From Palsa-1447 sp964414785 (GTDB taxonomy: Bacteria; Verrucomicrobiota; Verrucomicrobiia; Opitutales; Opitutaceae), in contig CAYPXZ010000010.1 in the NCBI GenBank assembly GCA_964414785.1, positions 27,594 through 91,593 of the forward strand: a DNA stretch of 64,000 nucleotides. Reading direction: 5' to 3'. Position 1 is the first letter of the stretch; the number at the start of each line of letters is the position of its first letter. Made by a program: the position numbers and the translations under genes. The notes under the pieces are model-generated. The model was not told where the DNA came from, did not search any database, and saw nothing but the letters and a program-made list of their open reading frames with translations. Shown here piece after piece: positions 57,242 through 64,000 of the stretch.

Positions 57242-59716
57242 ATGCCCACGTCATCCAAGGATAACAGGAAGCACGATTCAGCGGAGGCCATCATGAAGTC
57301 GCTCATCCAGCGGCACTTGACGTCCACCCTCGCTCGGTACGGGCCCATGGCCACGGCGAGGGACTGGTGGGTGGCCACTTCCCTGGCGATCCGGGACACG
57401 ATCCACGAACGCCTGATTGCCACGCAGGAGGTGCATAACGCACAGAACGCGAGGCGGTTGTATTATTTCTCGATGGAATACCTGATGGGTAGGCTCTTTG
57501 AGAGCAACCTTCAGGCGACGGGACTGACTGAGGCGGTCCGCGCGGCGCTGACCGATCTTGGGGTCAACTATGACGAGGTGCGCGAGTCCGAGGTGGACAT
57601 GGGTCTGGGCAACGGCGGCCTCGGCCGCCTGGCGGCGTGCTTCCTCGATTCGCTGGCGACCCTCGACTACCCCGCGCTCGGCTACGGGATCCACTATGAG
57701 TTCGGCCTCTTCCAGCAGCAGATCGTGAACGGGAGCCAGGTGGAGCACCCGGACCGCTGGATGCTCTTCGGCAACCCCTGGGAGGTCATCAGGGCCGACT
57801 ACACGCAGGAGGTTAAGCTCTACGGGAGGGTCATCAACGCCTTCGACGACCAGGGCAACTCGAAGCCCAAGTGGGTCGACACGAGAACCGTCCTCGGCGT
57901 GCCGCATGACATCCCCGTGGCCGGATTCGGGACGAAGACCGTCAACCTCCTCAGACTCTGGGCCTCGCGCGCATCGGACGACTTCGACCTGGCGGCGTTC
58001 AACTCGGGCGGCTACGTCGAGGCCGTGCGCGAGAAGGCGGTCGGCGAGACCGTCTCAAAGGTCCTGTACCCGAACGACAAGACCGAGAACGGCAAGGAGC
58101 TGCGGCTCGTGCAGCAGTACTTCTTCGTCTCCTGCTCCATCCGCGACCTGGTCCGGCGCCATCTGCGCACCCCGGGCAACTCGTGGAAGAACTTCGCCGA
58201 CAAGGTGGCGATCCAGCTCAACGACACCCACCCGGCGATCGCCGTCGTGGAGCTGATGCGCATCATGCTCGACGAGTTCGACATCGCCTGGGACGCAGCC
58301 TGGGACATCACGACGCGGACGCTTGCGTACACGAACCACACGCTCCTGCCCGAGGCCCTCGAGAAATGGGGCGTACCCCTCTTCGAGCGGGTGCTCCCCC
58401 GGCACCTGCAGATCATCTTCGAGATCAACCTGCGGGTCATGGCCCTGTGCGACGCGAAGTGGCCGGGAGACAACAACAAGAAGCGCGCCTGCTCGCTGAT
58501 CGAGGAGAACGGGCAGAAGATGGTGCGGATGGCGCACATCGCGGTCGTGGGAACGCACTCGGTCAACGGTGTCGCGGCCCTGCACACGGCGCTCCTTCGA
58601 AAGAACCTCTTTCCTGAGTTCGACGCCCTCTATCCGGGGAAATTCCAGAATAAGACGAACGGGATCACGCCGAGGCGCTGGCTGCTCGAGTGCAACCACC
58701 GGCTCGCGGCCCTGGTGACCCGAAAGCTCGGCGACGAGGGCTGGGTGCGCGACCTCGACCGCCTTCGAGGGCTCGAGAAGTTCATCGAGGACGCGGATTT
58801 CCGCAGAGAGTTCATGGAGGTCAAACTCGCGAACAAGGTGGAGCTGGCCCAGGTCATCCGGGCCGAGTGCGGCATCACGGTGTCGCCCCACGCCATCTTT
58901 GACGCCCAGATTAAGCGCCTCCACGAGTACAAGCGCCAGCACCTGAACCTCCTCCACATCCTGGCCCTCTACAGGCGCCTCCTGCACAACCCCTCCCTGG
59001 AGATCGAGCCCCGCGTGTTCATCTTCGCGGCGAAGGCGGCGCCGGGCTACGACGTCGCGAAGAACCTGATCCGGGCGATCAACATCATCGGCGCCCGGAT
59101 AAATTCCGACGCGCGCATCCGGGACAAGATCAAGGTCGCGTTCCTGCCCAACTACCGCGTCTCCCTCGCGGAGAAGATCATCCCCGCCGCCGACCTCTCC
59201 GAGCAGATCTCGACGGCCGGCAAGGAGGCCTCGGGCACGGGCAACATGAAGCTGGCCCTCAACGGCGCCCTCACGATCGGCACCCTGGACGGCGCAAACG
59301 TCGAGATCCGGGAGGAGGTCGGGGACGACAACATCTTCATCTTCGGCATGACCGTCGAGGAGGTCGAGGAGCGCAGGGCAAAGGGCTACAACCCCTGGAA
59401 CTTCCACCGCGACGACGAGGAGATCCGCGCGGTCGTCGACTGGCTCGGGAGCGACTACTGGATCCCGGGCGAGCAGGCTCCGTTCGGCCCGATCCACGGG
59501 ACGCTGCTCTCGGGAGGGGACCCCTACATGGTACTGGCCGATTTCCGCTCCTACAGCGACTGCCAGGCCAAGGTGGACGCGGCGTTCCGCGACCGCGACG
59601 GCTGGGCCAGGAAGGCCATCCTCAACACCGCGCGCGTCGGAAAGTTCTCGAGCGACCGCTCGATCAGGGAGTACGCGAGGGACATCTGGAACCTCCAGCC
59701 CCTGCCGATCCCGTGA
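57242..59716 (+). CDS. glgP: Glycogen/starch phosphorylase
   Basis: An 824-residue GT35 enzyme that releases glucose-1-phosphate from alpha-1,4-glucans with PLP. FSMEYLMGRLFESNLQATGL and MGLGNGGLGRLAACFLDS are N-terminal signatures. IQLNDTHPAIAVVELMR lies mid-protein, and KEASGTGNMKLALNGALTIG contains the PLP lysine. Length and motif order are those of the GlgP/MalP type rather than the shorter actinobacterial type. It is transcribed alone here; no other glg gene is adjacent. The first 20 residues (SSKDNRKHDSAEAIM) are a short polar extension. Confidence 0.96.
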   Translation: MPTSSKDNRKHDSAEAIMKSLIQRHLTSTLARYGPMATARDWWVATSLAIRDTIHERLIATQEVHNAQNARRLYYFSMEYLMGRLFESNLQATGLTEAVRAALTDLGVNYDEVRESEVDMGLGNGGLGRLAACFLDSLATLDYPALGYGIHYEFGLFQQQIVNGSQVEHPDRWMLFGNPWEVIRADYTQEVKLYGRVINAFDDQGNSKPKWVDTRTVLGVPHDIPVAGFGTKTVNLLRLWASRASDDFDLAAFNSGGYVEAVREKAVGETVSKVLYPNDKTENGKELRLVQQYFFVSCSIRDLVRRHLRTPGNSWKNFADKVAIQLNDTHPAIAVVELMRIMLDEFDIAWDAAWDITTRTLAYTNHTLLPEALEKWGVPLFERVLPRHLQIIFEINLRVMALCDAKWPGDNNKKRACSLIEENGQKMVRMAHIAVVGTHSVNGVAALHTALLRKNLFPEFDALYPGKFQNKTNGITPRRWLLECNHRLAALVTRKLGDEGWVRDLDRLRGLEKFIEDADFRREFMEVKLANKVELAQVIRAECGITVSPHAIFDAQIKRLHEYKRQHLNLLHILALYRRLLHNPSLEIEPRVFIFAAKAAPGYDVAKNLIRAINIIGARINSDARIRDKIKVAFLPNYRVSLAEKIIPAADLSEQISTAGKEASGTGNMKLALNGALTIGTLDGANVEIREEVGDDNIFIFGMTVEEVEERRAKGYNPWNFHRDDEEIRAVVDWLGSDYWIPGEQAPFGPIHGTLLSGGDPYMVLADFRSYSDCQAKVDAAFRDRDGWARKAILNTARVGKFSSDRSIREYARDIWNLQPLPIP

Positions 59717-59887
59717 AGGCGGCGCGGAAGCAGGCGGCCAGAGCCGCCGGATTGCGGTCCCCGCCCGGCCATGGCTGACCCGCGCTCGGCCAGGCCATCC
59801 GGCCCATGGTGCGGCCCCTCGCGGGTCGACGGGCCACCTTTGTTGCCCTAAGACAACTTCCCCCAACCCCACGCCCCAGTCCCATCC

Positions 59888-61144
59888 ATGAGCGTCAAGA
59901 ACCGTCTGATCGTCCTGAATTTCACGCAGTTCTTCGTCTGGGGCGCCTGGCTCATATCCCTGGGCGGCTACATGATCGCCACCCTCGGGTTCACGGGCGG
60001 CCAGGTCGGCGCCATCTACTCGACGATGGGCCTGGCCTCGCTGTTCATGCCCGGGCTCCTGGGGATCGTCGCCGACCGCTGGATGAACGCGGAGCGGGTC
60101 CTGGGCCTGTGCCATGTCGTCGGCGCGCTGTCGCTGCTCCTGGCCTCGACCATAAAGGATCCCACGGTGATGTACTGGGTCATGCTCGTGAACTCGATGG
60201 TCTACATGCCCACGATCGCCCTGAACAACACGGTCAGCTACGGGATCCTCTCCTCCGGGGGCCTTGACGTCGTGAAGCATTTCCCGCCCATCCGGGTCTG
60301 GGGCACGGTCGGCTTCATCGCGGCCATGTGGGTGGTCGACCTTGTGGGCTGGTCGGTCAGCGCGATGCAGCTCTACATCGCCTCGGCCTCGGCGCTGGGA
60401 CTGGGCATCTACGCCTTCACCCTCCCCGCATGCCCCCCGACCAACACGAAGAAGTCCGCGTCGTTCGCCTCGGCGATCGGCCTGGACGCATTCGTGCTCT
60501 TCAAGAACAGGCAGATGGCCGTGTTCTTCACGTTTGCGGCCTTCATCGGGGCCGCCCTGCAGATCACAAACACGTTTGGCGAGGCATTCCTGCACGACTT
60601 CAAGGGTGCCTATGCCAGCTCCTTCGCGGTGGCGCACCCCGGGCTACTGATGTCGGTCTCCCAGATCTCGGAGACCCTCTTCATCCTGAGCATACCCTTC
60701 TTCCTGGGCCGGTTCGGGATCAAGCGGATCATGATGGTGAGCATCTGCGCCTGGGTCCTGCGTTTCGGGCTTTTCGGGGTCGGCAATCCCGGCAGCGGCC
60801 TGATCCTGCTGGTCCTGTCGATGATCATCTACGGAATGGCCTTCGACTTCTACAATATCTCGGGCTCGCTCTTCGTGGAGCTCGAGGCGGAACCGCGGAT
60901 CCGCGCGAGCGCGCAGGGACTGTTCATGATCATGACCAATGGATTGGGCGCCCTCCTCGGGGGCCTGGCGAGCGGCCGGGTCGTCGATTACTTCACGGCC
61001 AACGGCGTCAAGGACTGGCGCTCAATCTGGTTTGTCTTCGCGGGCTACGCGCTCCTGCTGGGGCTCGTCTTCCCATTTGCGTTCAAGTACAAGCACAAGG
61101 GCGTTTCCGCGCTCCCCGAGAAGGAAGACCTGCCGGCCGTGTAG
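59888..61144 (+). CDS. Nucleoside:H+ symporter-like MFS transporter (NupG/XapB family)
   Basis: A 418-residue protein with about 12 hydrophobic segments. The start LNFTQFFVWGAWLISLGGYM and the segment MVYMPTIALNNTVSYGIL, followed by FPPIRVWGTVGFIAAMW, match the nucleoside proton symporter family rather than general MFS sugar carriers. FYNISGSLFVELEAEPRIRASAQGLFMI is also typical. It would import nucleosides across the inner membrane; some homologues in this phylum may carry other solutes. It stands alone between glgP and the gamma-carbonic anhydrase gene. A short GGGGC/GCCCC hairpin at 61144-61157 lacks a T-tract. Confidence 0.85.
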   Translation: MSVKNRLIVLNFTQFFVWGAWLISLGGYMIATLGFTGGQVGAIYSTMGLASLFMPGLLGIVADRWMNAERVLGLCHVVGALSLLLASTIKDPTVMYWVMLVNSMVYMPTIALNNTVSYGILSSGGLDVVKHFPPIRVWGTVGFIAAMWVVDLVGWSVSAMQLYIASASALGLGIYAFTLPACPPTNTKKSASFASAIGLDAFVLFKNRQMAVFFTFAAFIGAALQITNTFGEAFLHDFKGAYASSFAVAHPGLLMSVSQISETLFILSIPFFLGRFGIKRIMMVSICAWVLRFGLFGVGNPGSGLILLVLSMIIYGMAFDFYNISGSLFVELEAEPRIRASAQGLFMIMTNGLGALLGGLASGRVVDYFTANGVKDWRSIWFVFAGYALLLGLVFPFAFKYKHKGVSALPEKEDLPAV

Positions 61145-61193
61145 GGGCCGATGCCCCAAGGCAGCCCTGGCGCTTTGCCGAACCCTGGCCCGT

Positions 61194-61724
61194 ATGACGA
61201 CTGAAGAGCGACTGGCGCGCCACCTTGGGAGAAGGCCCGAGACGTCGGGGGCCGCCTTCATCGCGGCAAACGCAACGGTCCTGGGGGACGTCGTCCTCGG
61301 CGCCCGCTCGAGCGTGTTCTACGGGGCCGTGCTGAGGGGAGACATCAATTCGATCCACGTGGGGGAGGGGACGAACATCCAGGACAACGCGGTCGTGCAT
61401 CTGGCCGACGAGCTGGGCGTGCAGGTAGGCGCGTGGTGCACCGTTGGCCACGGCGCGATCATCCACGCCTGCACGGTCGGCGACGAATGCCTCATCGGGA
61501 TGGGCTCGACGATCCTCGACGGGGCGGTGATCGGGGCCCGCTCGATCGTCGGCGCCAATTCCCTTGTCCCCCAGGGGTTCAAATGCGATCCCGGCTCCCT
61601 GGTCTACGGCTCCCCCGCCCGCGTGATTCGGGCGCTGACCGACAAGGAGCAGGGGGCGCTGCGCGGATGGGCGGAGAAGTACGTCAAGGTCGCCTTAGCC
61701 CACGCCTCGGCGCAGGGCCGCTAG
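61194..61724 (+). CDS. Gamma-class carbonic anhydrase-like protein (YrdA type)
   Basis: A 176-residue left-handed beta-helix protein. Hexapeptide repeats run through AANATVLGDVVLGARSSVFYGAVLRGD. The three zinc-ligand histidines of gamma-carbonic anhydrases fit NAVVHLADE and VGHGAIIHAC. IGMGSTILDGAVIG and SLVYGSPARVIR complete the YrdA/PaaY-like pattern. It may hydrate CO2, but many YrdA-like members are inactive or of unknown role. ATG 61194 starts the domain. Its stop shares 4 bases (CTAG) with the stop of the convergent folA gene. Confidence 0.88.
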   Translation: MTTEERLARHLGRRPETSGAAFIAANATVLGDVVLGARSSVFYGAVLRGDINSIHVGEGTNIQDNAVVHLADELGVQVGAWCTVGHGAIIHACTVGDECLIGMGSTILDGAVIGARSIVGANSLVPQGFKCDPGSLVYGSPARVIRALTDKEQGALRGWAEKYVKVALAHASAQGR

Positions 61725-62212
61725 CGCTCAAGCGTGAAGAAGGTGTAGCGGAAGTTGGCGTCGGAGCTCTCCCGCCGCGACGTCTCCCGCCACTTAAGGT
61801 GGCGCCACTCGGGGAAGTACCGGTCGCCCTGGACCTGCGCATGGATCAGCGTCAGGTGGAGTCTCATGGGCCGGTCGAGGGCGAGTATTTCCCCGAAAAT
61901 CCGCTCGCCGCCGTTCACGTAGATCTCGCCGGGCATGGACTCGGCGAGCGCGAGCGCCTCGGGCACCGAGCGGGCGACCTGCACGCCGGCCCGCGCGAGG
62001 CCCGGGTCGCTCGTGACGACGATCAGCCGCCTGCCGTCCTCCCGAGCCCGGGGCCAGGTCTGGTAGCAGATGCGCCCGAGGATGATGGTCTTGTCCGCGG
62101 TCTCGTCATGGAAAAACTTGAGGTCCTCCGGGATCCGCCAGGGCAGGCGGTTCTCCCGTCCCATCACTCGGTTCTCGGCGCAGGCGACCATCAGGTTGAG
62201 CATCTTTGGCAT
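61721..62212 (-). CDS. folA: Dihydrofolate reductase
   Basis: A 163-residue DHFR, normal in length. It reduces dihydrofolate with NADPH. Family residues are VACAENRVMGRENRLPWRIPEDLKFF (with the LPW and the catalytic acidic residue in PED), TIILGR (NADPH), VVTSDP, IYVNGGERIFGEIL and LIHAQVQGDRYFPEW. ATG 62212 is used; ATG 62203 is an alternative. No thyA is adjacent. It converges on the gamma-carbonic anhydrase gene with overlapping stops and diverges from ald. Confidence 0.94.
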   Translation of the reverse strand: MPKMLNLMVACAENRVMGRENRLPWRIPEDLKFFHDETADKTIILGRICYQTWPRAREDGRRLIVVTSDPGLARAGVQVARSVPEALALAESMPGEIYVNGGERIFGEILALDRPMRLHLTLIHAQVQGDRYFPEWRHLKWRETSRRESSDANFRYTFFTLER

Positions 62213-62316
62213 CCACGCCCTGCATGGACGATCCCGGGGAGTTTTCCAAGCCCTAGCGGGTGCCCCGCCGTGCCGTTGCCACTTGTAACCTCGGGTCCCA
62301 CCCGCATGATGGCTCA

Positions 62317-63405
62317 ATGAAAATAGGAGTCCCAAAGGAGATCAAAATTGGTGAGACGCGGGTGTCGATGACACCGAGCCTTTGCAGGCGGTGCGTTTCC
62401 CTTGGCGCCAAGGTATTCGTCCAGAAATCGGCGGGATTGAGCGCCGGTTTCACCGACTCGGAGTACCGCTCCGCCGGTGCCGTGCTGGTGTCGGAGGCCG
62501 CCAAGGTCTGGAAGTCCTCCGACCTTGTCCTCAAGGTGAAGGAGCCCCTTCCCTCGGAGTACGACCTGCTGCAGGAGGGGCAGGCGCTCTTCACGTACCT
62601 TCACCTGGCCGCGGGCCCCACGCTTACCAAGGTCCTCCAGGCGAAAAGCATCCTTGGGATCGCCTACGAGACCGTGGAGGGAACCGACGGCTCGTACCCG
62701 CTGCTTAAGCCGATGTCCCAGATCGCGGGGCGCCTGGCGATCCAGGTCGGGGCCTATTTCCTGCAGTCGCAGTACGGGGGCTCGGGCGTCCTGCTCGGCG
62801 GTATCCCCGGCACGCTCCCGGGCCACGTCGTCGTGGTCGGGGCGGGAAACTCCGGGGCCCACGCGGTTCAGATGGCAGCGGGTATGGGCGCGCGGGTCAC
62901 CGTGCTCGATCTCGACACTCGCAAGCTCGAGGCGCTCGACTCCGAGTACCGGGGCCGCGTGGTGACGCTTATGTCCAATCCCGCGAACCTTGAGAGCTGC
63001 GTCGCCGACGCCGACCTCCTGATCGGCGCCGTGCTCATCCCCGCGGCGAAGGCCCCGACGGTCGTCACGAACCGGATGGTTGCCAAGATGCGCCCGGGCA
63101 GCGTGATCGTCGACATCGCCATCGACCAAGGCGGCTGCATCGAAAGCATACGCCCGACCTCGCACAAGGAGCCCGTCTACAAGCAACACGGCGTGGTCCA
63201 CTACGCCGTGCCGAACATGCCGGCTCTTGTCGGCAGGACGTCGACCCTCGGCCTAACCCAGGCGACCGAGCCGTATGTCGCGATGATCGTCCAGCGGGGC
63301 ATCAACGCGGCCCTCGCAGCCCACAAGGGGCTGGCGAAGGGCGTCAACACGCGCGACGGCCGGGTCACCAACGAGGCCGTCGCGAAGGAACTGGGCAGCT
63401 CCTAG
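62317..63405 (+). CDS. ald: Alanine dehydrogenase
   Basis: A 362-residue NAD-dependent alanine dehydrogenase that interconverts alanine with pyruvate and ammonia. MKIGVPKEIKIGETRVSMTP is the conserved N-terminus with the substrate-binding Arg. VLKVKEPLPSEY and FTYLHLAAGPTLT follow. The Rossmann fold reads HVVVVGAGNSGAHAVQMA, with a G-x-G-x-x-G variant. VDIAIDQGGCIES and NMPALVGRTSTLGLTQA complete it. ATG 62317 is set by the N-terminal motif. The stop shares CTAG with the convergent cyclophilin gene. Confidence 0.95.
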   Translation: MKIGVPKEIKIGETRVSMTPSLCRRCVSLGAKVFVQKSAGLSAGFTDSEYRSAGAVLVSEAAKVWKSSDLVLKVKEPLPSEYDLLQEGQALFTYLHLAAGPTLTKVLQAKSILGIAYETVEGTDGSYPLLKPMSQIAGRLAIQVGAYFLQSQYGGSGVLLGGIPGTLPGHVVVVGAGNSGAHAVQMAAGMGARVTVLDLDTRKLEALDSEYRGRVVTLMSNPANLESCVADADLLIGAVLIPAAKAPTVVTNRMVAKMRPGSVIVDIAIDQGGCIESIRPTSHKEPVYKQHGVVHYAVPNMPALVGRTSTLGLTQATEPYVAMIVQRGINAALAAHKGLAKGVNTRDGRVTNEAVAKELGSS

Positions 63406-63917
63406 CCGGCCGCCTCGACGATGCGGATGCTCTCGAGCGCCACGCGCTCGATAGGCGTGCTCCGCTCCGGGCCCGACGTCGGGACGTTGGCGATCTGCTC
63501 CAGGACCTCCACGCCCCCCACCAGCTCGCCGAACGCGGTGTACTGGCGGTCGAGGAAGCGCGCGTCCCCGTGGCAGATGAAGAACTGGCTGCCTGCGGAG
63601 TCGGGCGACGCCGAGCGCGCCATCGAAAGCACGCCCTTTACGTGGGATTTCGTGTTGAATTCCGCCTTGATCATGTAGCCGGGGCCGCCCGTTCCGGGCA
63701 TCCCCTTCTGGCCGGCCTTCGTGTTGGGGCAGCCCCCCTGGATCATGAAGCCCTTGATGATGCGGTGGAACGCCGTGCCGTCATAGAAGCCCTCGCGGGC
63801 GAGCTTCTTGAAGTTCTCTACCGTCTTGGGGGCGACGTCCGGCCAGAAGGCCACCGTCATTTCACCGTAGGACGTCTTGATGACGGCCTGTTCGCTTGGA
63901 GTTTTGTTTTGGCTCAT
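63402..63917 (-). CDS. Peptidyl-prolyl cis-trans isomerase, cyclophilin type
   Basis: A 171-residue single-domain cyclophilin, apparently cytoplasmic because no signal peptide is present. Active-site segments are AFHRIIKGFMIQGGCP, GVLSMARSASPDSAGSQFFICHG and FGELVGGVEVLEQI. It speeds proline isomerisation during protein folding. The ATG overlaps the stop of the upstream GmhA-like gene (ATGA), so the two are co-translated. The C-terminus (RVALESIRIVEAAG) matches the PpiA/PpiB-like family. Confidence 0.93.
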   Translation of the reverse strand: MSQNKTPSEQAVIKTSYGEMTVAFWPDVAPKTVENFKKLAREGFYDGTAFHRIIKGFMIQGGCPNTKAGQKGMPGTGGPGYMIKAEFNTKSHVKGVLSMARSASPDSAGSQFFICHGDARFLDRQYTAFGELVGGVEVLEQIANVPTSGPERSTPIERVALESIRIVEAAG

Positions 63918-64000
63918 GTAAAGGTGGCGTCGATCAGACCGCAGAAGTAGTGGATGAGGAAGAGGTGGGCCTCCTGGGCCGGGGCCCCGCGCTCGCCGGG
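63914..64000 (-). CDS. Phosphoheptose isomerase-like (SIS domain), C-terminal end
   Basis: Only the last 28 codons are in the window; the gene starts beyond the right edge. The visible residues include APAQEAHLFLIHYFCGLID, which resembles the conserved (R/H)IQEAHxxxxHxLCxLV end of GmhA and other SIS-domain sugar isomerases. GmhA makes the heptose precursor for lipopolysaccharide core, in line with lpxA in this genome. The assignment rests on a short stretch and could apply to a related SIS protein. The stop overlaps the cyclophilin start (ATGA). Confidence 0.6.
   Translation of the reverse strand, partial: PGERGAPAQEAHLFLIHYFCGLIDATFT

Noticed and set aside
58055..60637. Long antisense frame over glgP and the nucleoside permease
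   Set aside because: No recognisable domain, and it overlaps two well-supported genes.
61144..61157. GGGGC/GCCCC hairpin after the permease as a terminator
   Set aside because: Five base pairs and no T-tract, so it is too weak to annotate.

Overview
The window is GC-rich, densely packed bacterial chromosome from a Gram-negative organism. It carries LpxA, the end of a GmhA-like sedoheptulose-7-phosphate isomerase, a TonB-dependent receptor and several lipid- or Sec-type signal peptides. I infer a verrucomicrobial relative, perhaps Opitutaceae. The reasons are a Chlamydia-like class Ic ribonucleotide reductase with three ATP-cone-like regions, an Oar-like TonB receptor, three tandem TMTC-like membrane TPR proteins, and secreted proteins I do not recognise. 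No rRNA or tRNA gene, CRISPR array or insertion sequence was seen, so the phylum assignment is inference from gene content alone.

Layout, left half. 1-5364: six same-strand glycosyltransferases (GT2, GT2, GT4, GT2, GT11 fucosyltransferase, GT2), mostly start/stop coupled, for a surface glycan. 5365-5769: non-coding. 5770-11884: a compact operon resembling part of a type IV secretion system (VirB2-, VirB3-, VirB4-, lipoprotein-, VirB5/TrbJ- and VirB6/TrbL-like), followed by a DUF2937-like membrane protein. 12517-19472: housekeeping genes aroB, a hypothetical, lpxA, pdxA, an IscA/ErpA-type protein, infC, a cell-wall amidase and a YcaQ-type DNA glycosylase. 19535-24673: a very large hybrid histidine kinase and a response regulator. 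24686-25357 (minus): an ECF sigma factor, divergent from a TonB-dependent receptor (25703-28954) that ends in a strong terminator. 29101-34837: three tandem TMTC-like proteins, then dinB.

Layout, right half. 36361-42226: nrdB and nrdA. NrdB has leucine where the radical tyrosine of class Ia enzymes sits, and nrdA is interrupted by a 436-residue LAGLIDADG intein placed exactly before a redox-active cysteine. 42346-43098 (minus): a VapC/Phd-type toxin-antitoxin pair with a palindrome at its start. 43169-45648 (minus): cardiolipin synthase with a YqjK/YqjE/YqjD-like membrane-stress set, divergent from a tiny DUF3309-like gene. 46061-49074 (minus): two coupled secreted proteins of unknown function. 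49404-53426: GH2 beta-mannosidase-like enzyme, histidine acid phosphatase, OsmC. 53413-63917: an unknown secreted protein, argH, mutL (with a degenerate endonuclease site), glgP, a nucleoside permease, gamma-carbonic anhydrase, folA, alanine dehydrogenase and a cyclophilin. The end of a GmhA-like gene runs off the right edge.

The most unusual features are the incomplete VirB-like operon, the Leu-site class Ic NrdB paired with an intein-bearing NrdA, and the TMTC triplet. Start codons are often GTG or TTG, and strong Shine-Dalgarno sequences are uncommon, so several starts are judgement calls and are marked as such.
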